A stretch of 11,361 nucleotides of DNA. It comes from an uncultured Rhodocyclaceae bacterium. Lineage in GTDB: Bacteria > Pseudomonadota > Gammaproteobacteria > Burkholderiales > Rhodocyclaceae. The notes under the pieces were generated by a model that was not told the DNA's origin, ran no database searches, and saw only the letters and a program-made list of their open reading frames with translations. The translations under genes and the position numbers were made by a program. Of this stretch, positions 1 through 6,596 are shown piece after piece. Where the stretch lies: NCBI GenBank assembly GCA_903950295.1, contig CAJBAP010000226.1, positions 1-11,361 of the forward strand, written 5' to 3'. Within the stretch, counting starts at the first letter, position 1, and each line of letters begins with the position of its first letter.

Positions 1-171
1 CTTGATTGCGACAACTGCGAAATGTGTCATCTGGCCACGGCCGGCTACCTGCCGGTGTCCTTTGACGTATTGCCGCTCCTGACCGCCAGCGTAATGGTGG
101 CGCAGCAGGTGCTTGCATCACCCAGTTTCATCGCCGTACCTCCGCAAGACCCCCCCAGACGCCTGAACTGA
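1..171 (+). CDS. C-terminal fragment of small Cys-rich protein, DUF2946/CzcI-like (5' end outside window)
   Basis: Frame 1 is open from the left edge to TGA at 169-171 and gives the last 56 residues of a protein whose start is not in the window. The visible part opens with a C-x2-C-x2-C-H cluster (Cys 3, 6 and 9 and His 10 of the fragment). A stretch of small and hydrophobic residues follows, then a Pro/Arg-rich tail ending PPRRLN. Small secreted or membrane proteins of this look (DUF2946, CzcI-like) often precede heavy-metal RND operons; that assignment is from resemblance only. The Cys/His cluster could bind metal. It contains CxxCH, the haem-c attachment motif, but nothing else suggests a cytochrome. 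The gene lies 72 bases upstream of cusF on the same strand, so it is probably the first or an early gene of the efflux operon. Coding is supported by the open frame and position only. Confidence 0.55.
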   Translation, partial: LDCDNCEMCHLATAGYLPVSFDVLPLLTASVMVAQQVLASPSFIAVPPQDPPRRLN

Positions 172-216
172 AAGCCCGCTGGCGCGGATAGCCGTCCCGC
201 CAGCGCCGACTTTTTT
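171..216 (+). terminator. GC-rich hairpin with T-run between the small Cys-rich gene and cusF (terminator-like or REP-like)
   Basis: Bases 177-184 (CGCTGGCG) pair with 198-205 (CGCCAGCG). The stem continues with GGA 186-188 against TCC 195-197, with C185 bulged, around a 6-base loop at 189-194. Outside an internal loop, AAAG 171-174 can pair with CTTT 210-213, and the T-run spans 211-216. The 5 bases between the main stem and the T-run make it a poor classical terminator. It could instead attenuate transcription, protect the 3' end of the upstream message, or be a REP-type repeat. Its 3' arm is copy 1 of the 24-base dispersed repeat. Confidence 0.45.
191..214 (-). repeat. 24-base dispersed repeat, copy 1 (intergenic)
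   Basis: Read on the minus strand it contains the core GGCGCTGGCGGGACGGC preceded by AAAAGTC, identical over 24 bases to the copies at 2841-2864, 6201-6224 and (reversed) 11332-11355. This is the only intergenic copy and the only one with a clear pairing arm, at 177-188. Its A/T end is extended to six T on the + strand (211-216). Confidence 0.9.
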
Positions 217-232
217 CGTTCATATATTCTGC

Positions 233-237
233 GGAGG
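233..237 (+). promoter_or_regulatory. Shine-Dalgarno GGAGG of cusF
   Basis: GGAGG lies 6 bases before the ATG at 244. It is the strongest ribosome binding site in the efflux operon and fixes the start of cusF. This fits a chaperone made in excess over the pump subunits, which is inference. Confidence 0.75.
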
Positions 238-243
238 TTCTCC

Positions 244-552
244 ATGAATTTCATTGCGCGTGCTATCGCCGTTGTTGTCACGGCGGTGAGCCTTGTCCTA
301 CCCGTTACCCTTTACGCAGCCGGCCCGGCCGAACTCTCTGAGGGCACAGTCAAGAAGATCGACACATCCACCAATCGCGTCATGCTGGCGCACGGCCCCA
401 TCGCCAACATTGGCATGGGACCGATGACCATGATGTTCAAGGTCAAAGATCCCGCCATGCTGAAGAAGCTGAAGGACGGCGACAAGGTACGTTTCCGCGC
501 CGAAGATATCGACGGCGACTACACCATCGTCCGCATCGAAGCGGCGAAGTAG
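244..552 (+). CDS. cusF: Periplasmic Cu(I)/Ag(I) metallochaperone CusF
   Basis: 102 residues. An N-terminal signal peptide (basic start, hydrophobic to about residue 24, AxA-like LYAA) sends it to the periplasm, where CusF proteins carry Cu(I) or Ag(I) to the CusCBA pump. The mature part is one small beta-barrel domain of the CusF type. The metal site can be aligned with E. coli CusF by spacing: His50, Met58, Met61 and Met63 match H36, W44, M47 and M49. The aromatic W44, which makes a cation-pi contact with the metal in E. coli, is replaced here by Met (segment GMGPMTMMF). The start is set by GGAGG 6 bases upstream. cusC follows after 4 bases. In E. coli the order is cusCFBA, so the chaperone gene leads here. 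Identification is firm; altered affinity from the Trp-to-Met change is inference. Confidence 0.92.
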   Translation: MNFIARAIAVVVTAVSLVLPVTLYAAGPAELSEGTVKKIDTSTNRVMLAHGPIANIGMGPMTMMFKVKDPAMLKKLKDGDKVRFRAEDIDGDYTIVRIEAAK

Positions 553-556
553 CGCC

Positions 557-1843
557 ATGCGCCCCTTGTCCCTGCTGCTGGCCACGGCGCTGACCGTGGC
601 CAGCGCGCTGCCGGCCATAGCCGCTGCGGCTGAAGAGCAGACTCTCGGTGGCAATGTCGAGAGCCTGCTCGGCTTTGCCCGCGAGCGGCACCCGGAGTTT
701 GCCGCCATGCGCCACGAAGCAGATGCCGCCGCCGCGCGCGTGCTGCCGGCTGGCGCGCTGCCCGATCCAATGTTTGGTGTCGAGTTGCGCGATTTCACCA
801 ACGAGACCGGAGTGAACTCGGGCGGTAGCGCCAACGTGTTGCCGGCGCGCGTGGGTGTCACGCGCTATACGATCAACCAGAGCCTGCCCTGGTTCGGCAA
901 GCGTGACCTCAAACGCGATATCGCTGCCGCTGGCGCAGGTGAGGCGCAGGGGCGTGCCGAGGCCACCTGGGCCGAACTTGCCTGGCAGATCAAGCAGACC
1001 TATGCCCTGCATCATGTCCATGCGATCAGTATCCGGTACCGCCATGAAAATCTGGCACTGCTCGATCAACTGGTACAGATCGCCCAGGCACGCTATGCCA
1101 GCGGGCTGGTGCCGCAACAGGATGTGATTCGCGCCCAGACCGAGCGTACTTCCTTGCAGGGCGAACTCGTCATGCTGGAAGGTGAAAATGACCAGGCTGC
1201 CGCACGCATGCGTACGCTGCTGGGGCGGCCGACGGCCGTGCGCCTGCTGCCCCCTGAGCGTCTGCGCCCGCTGCCGCCGCCGGCAAAGCTGGAAATCGGT
1301 GCGCTCGAAACCCGCATCGTCGAGCGCAACCCGCGTCTTGCCGCCGATGCCGCGCGCATCGAAGGCGCCGAGAAATCGCGTGAGCTGACCTACAAAAACC
1401 GCTACCCGGATTTCAACGTCGGTCTGGCATCGATGCAGGAACGCAATCGCGTGGCCAGCTGGGATCTGATGTTCGAGGTGAATATTCCCCTGCAACAGGA
1501 AAGCCGGCGTGCGCAGGAACACGAGGCGGAGCGCATGCTCGACGCGGCGAAAGCGCGCAAGGAGTCGACGCTCAACCAGACCTTGGCCGAGCTTGCCGAA
1601 AGCCTCGCTGCACTGCGTTCCGCGCGCCGTGTCGAGGACCTGGTGCAAACAAGTCTGCTGCCGCAGACGGAACTGACTCTGCAAGCCGCTCTGGCCGGCT
1701 ACGAAACCGGCAAGGTGGATTTCGCCACCGTGCTCGATGCTCAGCGCCAGATTCGCAAGGCCAAGGAAGATCTGCTCAGGGCGCGCGCCAACCAGCAGAT
1801 GCGCCTTGCCGACATCGAGCGTGTGATTGGAGAAGAGTTATGA
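557..1843 (+). CDS. cusC: Outer-membrane efflux channel, TolC/CusC family
   Basis: 428 residues, the usual length for this family. A signal peptide (hydrophobic core, then ALPAIAAAA) ends near residue 24. There is no lipobox Cys, so unlike E. coli CusC this one is probably not a lipoprotein. Two outer-membrane-efflux repeats follow, roughly residues 35-225 and 240-425. They carry the family hallmarks LLGFARERHPEF near the start, ALPDPMFGVEL, and long helical stretches rich in Ala, Gln, Glu and Arg that build the periplasmic alpha-barrel. The protein forms the trimeric exit duct for metal pumped by CusA through CusB. The gene starts 4 bases after cusF without a good Shine-Dalgarno, so it likely depends on translational coupling, and it overlaps cusB by ATGA at 1840-1843. 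The family call is secure; the symbol rests on context. Confidence 0.9.
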   Translation: MRPLSLLLATALTVASALPAIAAAAEEQTLGGNVESLLGFARERHPEFAAMRHEADAAAARVLPAGALPDPMFGVELRDFTNETGVNSGGSANVLPARVGVTRYTINQSLPWFGKRDLKRDIAAAGAGEAQGRAEATWAELAWQIKQTYALHHVHAISIRYRHENLALLDQLVQIAQARYASGLVPQQDVIRAQTERTSLQGELVMLEGENDQAAARMRTLLGRPTAVRLLPPERLRPLPPPAKLEIGALETRIVERNPRLAADAARIEGAEKSRELTYKNRYPDFNVGLASMQERNRVASWDLMFEVNIPLQQESRRAQEHEAERMLDAAKARKESTLNQTLAELAESLAALRSARRVEDLVQTSLLPQTELTLQAALAGYETGKVDFATVLDAQRQIRKAKEDLLRARANQQMRLADIERVIGEEL

Positions 1844-3345
1844 AAACGCTACCCGTCATCGTGCTGCTCGTTGCGGCCGGCTTGATTGGCTATTGGTCTG
1901 GTGGCCAAAAAGTCGGCAGCAGCGGGATGGCTCCCGTCGCGGAGAAGGTTTCAGCCGGAAAGAAACTCCTCTACTACCGTAACCCGATGGGTCTGCCCGA
2001 TACATCGCCGACACCGAAGAAAGACTCGATGGGTATGGACTACATCCCCGTTTATGAAGGCGAGGATGCAGGCAGTGGCAATGAGGTCAAGATCAATCCC
2101 GCCAAGGTGCAAAAACTCGGCGTCCGCGTCGAGATGGCAAGCCTGCGCGACTTGTCGCGGCAAGTGCGTGCGGTCGGTCGCGTCGAGGTGGACGAGCGGC
2201 GCATCTACGCCGTGGCGCCGAAGTTCGAGGGTTGGATCGAACGCCTGCATGTAAACACCACCGGCCAACCGGTGAGCAAGGGGCAAGCCCTGTTCGAGGT
2301 TTACAGCCCTGAATTGGTGTCGGCCCAGCGCGAGTATCAGATCGCGGTACGTGGCATCGAGAAGCTCAAGGATGCCGGGCCGGAGGTGCTTGCCAGCATG
2401 CGCCAGTTGGCTGATGCCAGCCTGGTGCGCCTGGCCAACTGGGATATTTCGGCAGAACAAATCAAGGCGCTGGCCAAGACTGGCAATGATGGCGGCGAGT
2501 CGCGCCGCAGCCTGACCTATCGTTCCCCCGTGGCCGGTGTGATCCTGGAAAAGAAGGCCGTCCAGGGCATGCGCTTCATGCCGGGGGAAACGCTTTATCA
2601 GATTGCTGACGTTGCCTCGGTATGGGTCGTGGTCGATGTTTTCGAGCGCGACATCGCGGCGATTCAGATCGGCCAGAAAATTGTCGTGGGCATCGACGCC
2701 TATCCCGACAAGTCCTTCGAGGGCAGGGTGGGCTACATTTATCCGACGCTCAATCCGCAGACGCGGACCGTGCCGGTGCGCATCGAGCTGCCGAACCCGG
2801 CGGGGCTACTGCGCCCCGCGATGTTTGCGAGCGCGCTACTAAAAGTCGGCGCTGGCGGGACGGCACTCGCGATCCCGCTATCGGCCGTCATCGACAGCGG
2901 TACGCAGCAGCGGGTGCTGGTGCAGAAAGAGGAAGGTCGTTTCGAGCCGCGCGAGGTGAAACTGGGCGTCCGTGGCGATGATTACGTCGAGGTGAAGGAG
3001 GGCGTAAAAGAAGGCGAACGGGTGGTAGTCGCCGCCAATTTCCTCATCGACTCCGAGAGCAATCTCAAAGCAGCGCTGGGCGGGATGCAGGAAGCGAAGC
3101 CTGCGGTGAGTCACCAGGCGGCAGGCACGCTCGACAGCATCGAGGCCAACGGCACGGTGACCACGGTAATGATTACGCACGAACCGGTCGCGAGTCTCAA
3201 ATGGCCGGCGATGACCATGGAGTTCGTGCCAGCCAATGCGTCCTTGTTCGCCGGCATCAAGCCGGGAACGCCGATCGCCTTCGAGTTCGTCGAGCGCAAG
3301 CCGGGCGAATGGGTGATCACCTCGCTCACCGCAAGGAAGCGCTGA
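1840..3345 (+). CDS. cusB: RND periplasmic adaptor CusB with N-terminal metal-binding domain and C-terminal CusF domain
   Basis: 501 residues. An N-terminal hydrophobic segment (residues 4-19) anchors or exports it. Residues about 43-73 form a heavy-metal-binding domain (YYRNPMGLPD, then DSMGMDYIPVY). Met50, Met64 and Met66 correspond to the three Met residues that bind Cu/Ag in E. coli CusB. The membrane-fusion core (barrel-sandwich hybrid, helical hairpin, beta-barrel) covers roughly 100-415. Residues about 428-501 are a second domain of CusF type with His447, Trp455, Met458 and Met460, spaced exactly as in CusF and retaining the Trp. The adaptor therefore carries its own chaperone-like domain. 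It is preceded by GGAG at 1829-1832, overlaps cusC by 4 bases and ends 1 base before cusA. Residues 335-342 are encoded by a copy of the dispersed 24-base repeat. Confidence 0.93.
   Translation: MKTLPVIVLLVAAGLIGYWSGGQKVGSSGMAPVAEKVSAGKKLLYYRNPMGLPDTSPTPKKDSMGMDYIPVYEGEDAGSGNEVKINPAKVQKLGVRVEMASLRDLSRQVRAVGRVEVDERRIYAVAPKFEGWIERLHVNTTGQPVSKGQALFEVYSPELVSAQREYQIAVRGIEKLKDAGPEVLASMRQLADASLVRLANWDISAEQIKALAKTGNDGGESRRSLTYRSPVAGVILEKKAVQGMRFMPGETLYQIADVASVWVVVDVFERDIAAIQIGQKIVVGIDAYPDKSFEGRVGYIYPTLNPQTRTVPVRIELPNPAGLLRPAMFASALLKVGAGGTALAIPLSAVIDSGTQQRVLVQKEEGRFEPREVKLGVRGDDYVEVKEGVKEGERVVVAANFLIDSESNLKAALGGMQEAKPAVSHQAAGTLDSIEANGTVTTVMITHEPVASLKWPAMTMEFVPANASLFAGIKPGTPIAFEFVERKPGEWVITSLTARKR
2841..2865 (+). 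repeat. 24-base dispersed repeat, copy 2 (inside cusB)
   Basis: AAAAGTC followed by the core GGCGCTGGCGGGACGGC, plus one further shared A, gives 25 bases identical to copies 3 and 4. Position 2841 is the third base of a codon, so the repeat encodes KVGAGGTA (residues 335-342). That segment precedes the conserved LAIPLSAVIDSG stretch of the adaptor and looks like a loop. There is no matching hairpin arm beside it. A 6-base inverted match (2855-2860 with 2873-2878) is probably chance. Confidence 0.9.
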
Positions 3346-3346
3346 G

Positions 3347-6300
3347 ATGCTGGCCAAGCTTATCGACTGGTCGGCGCGCAACAGCTTTCTCGTCCTGCTC
3401 GCCACGCTGTTCGTCGTGCTGGCGGGCGCGTATGCGGTGGTCAAAACGCCGCTCGATGCGTTGCCGGATCTCTCCGACGTGCAGGTCATCGTCTACACCG
3501 AGTATCCGGGGCAGGCGCCACAGGTGGTCGAGGACCAGGTCAGCTACCCGCTGACCACGGCGCTTCTGTCGGTGCCGAAGTCGAAGGTGGTACGTGGATT
3601 TTCCTTCTTCGGTGCTTCCTTCGTTTATGTGATCTTCGAGGATGGCACCGACATCTACTGGGCGCGTTCGCGCGTTCTGGAGTATTTGAGTACGGTTGCC
3701 GGCCGTCTGCCGCAGGGCGTGGCACCCAGCCTGGGACCGGATGCTTCCGGCGTCGGCTGGGTTTATCAATACGTCGTGCTGGGCGCCAACCGCAGCCTGG
3801 CCGAGTTGCGCACCTTGCAGGACTGGTATCTGCGCTACCAGATCACCAAGGCGCAGGGCGTGGCCGAGGTGGCGAGCATCGGCGGCTTTGTTCAGCAGTA
3901 CCAGGTGGTGGTCGATCCTGCGAAGTTGCGCGCCTATGGCGTGTCGCTGATGACCGTGGCGAACGCAATCCGCAACTCCAACCGCGATGTCGGTGGGCGT
4001 GTCGTCGAGATGGCCGAGGCCGAATACATGGTGCGCGGGCGCGGCTACCTGCGTGGCAAGGGCGACCTTGAACAGTTGGTGGTGAAGGCGGAAAAGGGCA
4101 CGCCGGTGCTGGTCCGTGATATCGCGCGTGTCGAACTCGGCCCGGATGAGCGGCGCGGCATCGCCGAACTCAACGGTGACGGCGAGGTGGTGTCGGGCAT
4201 TGCCGTCGCGCGCTACGGACAAAACGCGCTGGAGGTGATTGCCAACATCAAGGAGAAAATCAATGAGGTCGCGGCCGGATTGCCTGAAGGCGTCAGGATC
4301 GAAACGGTCTACGACCGCTCGGAGTTGATCGAGCGCGCCATCGCGACGCTCAAGACCACGCTTGCCGAGGAAGCGCTGATCGTGGCACTGGTTTGCGTGG
4401 TTTTCCTGCTGCATATACGGAGTTCGCTGGTGGCGATCCTGATGCTGCCGGTCGGGGTGCTGATCGCCATCATCGCCATGCGCGCGCTGGGCATGAACTC
4501 CAACATCATGAGCCTCGGCGGCATTGCCATCGCCATCGGTGCGATGGTCGATGCGGCGATTGTCATGATCGAGAACGCCCACAAGCATCTGGAACGACTG
4601 AAGGAGGGCGAATCCCGCATGGAAGCAATCATTGCGGCCTGCAAGGAAGTGGGGCCGGCACTGTTCTTCTCGCTGCTGATCATCACCGTTTCCTTTCTGC
4701 CGGTGTTTACGCTGGAAGCGCAGGAAGGCCGCTTGTTCGCACCGCTGGCTTGGACCAAGACTTTCGCCATGGCCGGCGCCGCATTGCTGTCGGTGACGCT
4801 GGTGCCGGTGCTGATGTTGTTGTTCATCCGTGGCCGCATCCTGCCCGAAGCGCGCAATCCGGTTAACCGCGTGCTGATTGCGCTCTACCGCCCAATCATC
4901 GCGCACGTGATGCGCTGTAAGATCGCGACGATAGCCATCGCACTGGTTGCCATGGTTGCCTCCATCTGGCCGGCCATGAAGCTCGGCAGCGAATTCATGC
5001 CGACGCTCAATGAGGGCACGCTGTTCTACATGCCGACCGGGCTGCCCTCGATGTCGGTGACCAAAGCCGCAGAACTTTTGCAGACGCAGAACAAGATCAT
5101 CAAGAGCTTCCCCGAAGTGGCGTCGGTGATTGGCAAGGCGGGCCGCGCGCAGACCGCGACCGACCCTGCGCCCATCGAGATGTTTGAGACCGTGATCAAC
5201 CTGAAGCCTGAAAGTGAGTGGCGTCCCGGCCTGAGTATCGACGGCCTGATCGCCGAGCTCGACCAGGCGCTGCAGTTTCCCGGTATCGCCAACTCATGGA
5301 CCATGCCGATCAAGGCGCGTATCGACATGTTGTCGACCGGCATTCGCACCCCCGTCGGCATCAAGGTGTTCGGCAAGAACCTCGACGAGATGGAGGCGTT
5401 GGCGCGTGAGATCGAGACCGTCGTCAAGGCCGTGCCCGGTACCAGTTCGGCCTACGCCGAGCGCATTACCGGTGGCTTCTATCTCGATATCGAACCCGAC
5501 CGTGCCCAACTTGCGCGCTATGGCATTCTTGTTGGTGACCTGCAGGAAGTCATCGCCACCGCGCTCGGTGGCGAAATGCTTACCACTGCGGTCGAGGGCC
5601 GCGAGCGCTTCGGCGTCACGCTGCGCTACCCGCGCGAACTGCGCGATGACCCGGCAAAGATCGCCGCCAATGTTCTGGTGCCGATCATGAGCGAGATGGG
5701 CGGGCAGGCGGCGATGGTGCCGCTCGGGCAAGTCGCGCAAGTGAAGATCGTCAGGGGCGCACCGAGCATCCGTACCGAGAACGCGCTGCTGTCGGCCTAT
5801 ATCTACGTCGATATACGTGAGCGTGACATCGGTTCTTATGTCGCGGCGGCCAAACATGCCGTGGCAGAAAAAGTGAAGTTTCCGCAGGGCAGCTACGTTA
5901 CCTGGAGCGGTCAGTTCGAGTACATGGAGCGCGCGCTGGAACGGCTCAAGATCGTCGTGCCGTTCACGCTCCTGATCATTTTCCTGCTGCTCTATCTCAA
6001 TTTCCGTCGCCTGACGCAGACACTGATTGTCATGCTCTCGGTGCCCTTCGCGCTGGTTGGCGGCGTCTGGCTGATGTGGCTGTTGCATTACAACCTGTCT
6101 GTTGCCGTCGCGGTGGGCTTCATCGCGCTCGCCGGCGTGGCGGCCGAGACCGGTGTGGTGATGCTGATTTACCTCGATCATGCCTGGGACGCCACCAGGA
6201 AAAAGTCGGCGCTGGCGGGACGGCAACCCACGGCCGCTGACCTTTATGCGGCGGTGATGGAAGGCGCTGTCGAGCGCGTACGGCCGAAGATGATGACCGT

Positions 6301-6481
6301 CGTCGCGATCATGGCTGGCCTGCTGCCCATCATGTGGAGCACGGGTGCTGGCTCGGAAGTGATGCGCCGCATCGCCGCACCGATGGTGGGCGGCATGATC
6401 TCCTCGACTATCCTCACACTGATCGTGATTCCGGCGATCTATGCCATGGTGGAGGAGTGGCGACTGCGGCGGGATGCGTGA
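3347..6481 (+). CDS. cusA: Cu(I)/Ag(I) heavy-metal RND efflux pump CusA
   Basis: 1044 residues, full length for the HME-RND family. This inner-membrane, proton-driven trimer takes Cu(I) or Ag(I) from the periplasm or cytoplasm and hands it to CusB/CusC. TM1 lies near residues 11-30, followed by the porter motif DALPDLSDVQV. TM4 contains GAMVDAAIVMIENAHK with the proton-relay Asp402 (E. coli D405). Met562, Met612 and Met661 reproduce the 50- and 49-residue spacing of the E. coli metal triad M573, M623 and M672, in contexts FYMPTG, PIEMFET and RIDMLSTGI. This triad marks monovalent-metal pumps and argues against CzcA. The C-terminal TM10-12 bundle is intact. AAGGAAG at 3333-3339 is the ribosome binding site, just inside the end of cusB. 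Residues 952-959 (KKSALAGR) in the cytoplasmic TM10-TM11 loop come from the 24-base repeat. It is the last gene of the operon in view. Confidence 0.96.
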   Translation: MLAKLIDWSARNSFLVLLATLFVVLAGAYAVVKTPLDALPDLSDVQVIVYTEYPGQAPQVVEDQVSYPLTTALLSVPKSKVVRGFSFFGASFVYVIFEDGTDIYWARSRVLEYLSTVAGRLPQGVAPSLGPDASGVGWVYQYVVLGANRSLAELRTLQDWYLRYQITKAQGVAEVASIGGFVQQYQVVVDPAKLRAYGVSLMTVANAIRNSNRDVGGRVVEMAEAEYMVRGRGYLRGKGDLEQLVVKAEKGTPVLVRDIARVELGPDERRGIAELNGDGEVVSGIAVARYGQNALEVIANIKEKINEVAAGLPEGVRIETVYDRSELIERAIATLKTTLAEEALIVALVCVVFLLHIRSSLVAILMLPVGVLIAIIAMRALGMNSNIMSLGGIAIAIGAMVDAAIVMIENAHKHLERLKEGESRMEAIIAACKEVGPALFFSLLIITVSFLPVFTLEAQEGRLFAPLAWTKTFAMAGAALLSVTLVPVLMLLFIRGRILPEARNPVNRVLIALYRPIIAHVMRCKIATIAIALVAMVASIWPAMKLGSEFMPTLNEGTLFYMPTGLPSMSVTKAAELLQTQNKIIKSFPEVASVIGKAGRAQTATDPAPIEMFETVINLKPESEWRPGLSIDGLIAELDQALQFPGIANSWTMPIKARIDMLSTGIRTPVGIKVFGKNLDEMEALAREIETVVKAVPGTSSAYAERITGGFYLDIEPDRAQLARYGILVGDLQEVIATALGGEMLTTAVEGRERFGVTLRYPRELRDDPAKIAANVLVPIMSEMGGQAAMVPLGQVAQVKIVRGAPSIRTENALLSAYIYVDIRERDIGSYVAAAKHAVAEKVKFPQGSYVTWSGQFEYMERALERLKIVVPFTLLIIFLLLYLNFRRLTQTLIVMLSVPFALVGGVWLMWLLHYNLSVAVAVGFIALAGVAAETGVVMLIYLDHAWDATRKKSALAGRQPTAADLYAAVMEGAVERVRPKMMTVVAIMAGLLPIMWSTGAGSEVMRRIAAPMVGGMISSTILTLIVIPAIYAMVEEWRLRRDA
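6201..6225 (+). repeat. 24-base dispersed repeat, copy 3 (inside cusA)
   Basis: Identical over 25 bases to copies 2 and 4, with an extra A at 6200. Position 6201 is the second base of a codon, so the peptide is KKSALAGR (residues 952-959), a different frame from the cusB copy. It sits between YLDHAWDATR (end of TM10) and the conserved DLYAAVMEGAVERVRPK segment before TM11, a cytoplasmic loop of variable length in this family. Confidence 0.9.
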
Positions 6482-6581
6482 TCTCAATCGGCGCGGCGAC
6501 ACCGAACACTGCAGATACCCCGCATACTGGGTAACATGCTGCCCCAGGGGTTTTGCGCTGAAGAGTTTGCGTTATTCACGA

Positions 6582-6587
6582 TGAGGT
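6582..6587 (+). promoter_or_regulatory. Shine-Dalgarno TGAGGT that fixes the TTG start of the first kinase
   Basis: TGAGGT ends 9 bases before TTG at 6597. An in-frame TGA at 6582-6584 closes the frame upstream, so no earlier start is possible, and the TTG product begins with a normal signal peptide. The 115-base gap after cusA (6482-6596) shows no convincing promoter or terminator. It has a weak 5-base hairpin (6516-6520 with 6529-6533) and a short CCCC-A-GGGG-TTTT stretch at 6542-6554. Confidence 0.55.
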
Positions 6588-6596
6588 CGCTGTTCC

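Noticed and set aside
223..228. TATATT as a -10 box for cusF
   Set aside because: Transcription would begin at about 235, inside the GGAGG ribosome binding site, and no -35 box is found at proper spacing.
45..281. Minus-strand open frame containing KKSALAGR, as in CusA
   Set aside because: The shared peptide comes only from the DNA repeat. The frame crosses the intergenic hairpin and overlaps two real genes antisense.
3326..4906. Long minus-strand open frame (526 codons) antisense to cusA; similar long ones at 443-1684, 5294-6502 and 9685-10959
   Set aside because: They lie fully opposite well-supported genes, their products are low-complexity and rich in His, Gln, Arg and Asp, and they match no family I know. 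These are GC-rich codon shadows.
3347..6481. CzcA (divalent Zn/Co/Cd pump) instead of CusA
   Set aside because: The three methionines of the Cu/Ag site are present at the right spacing, and CusF domains are present in the operon.
6542..6554. CCCC-A-GGGG-TTTT as a terminator after cusA
   Set aside because: The loop would be a single base, or three with only a 3-bp stem, and the T-run is short.
6581..6583. ATG at 6581 as start of the first kinase
   Set aside because: It is out of frame with the kinase. TTG 6597 is in frame, has a ribosome binding site and gives a normal signal peptide.
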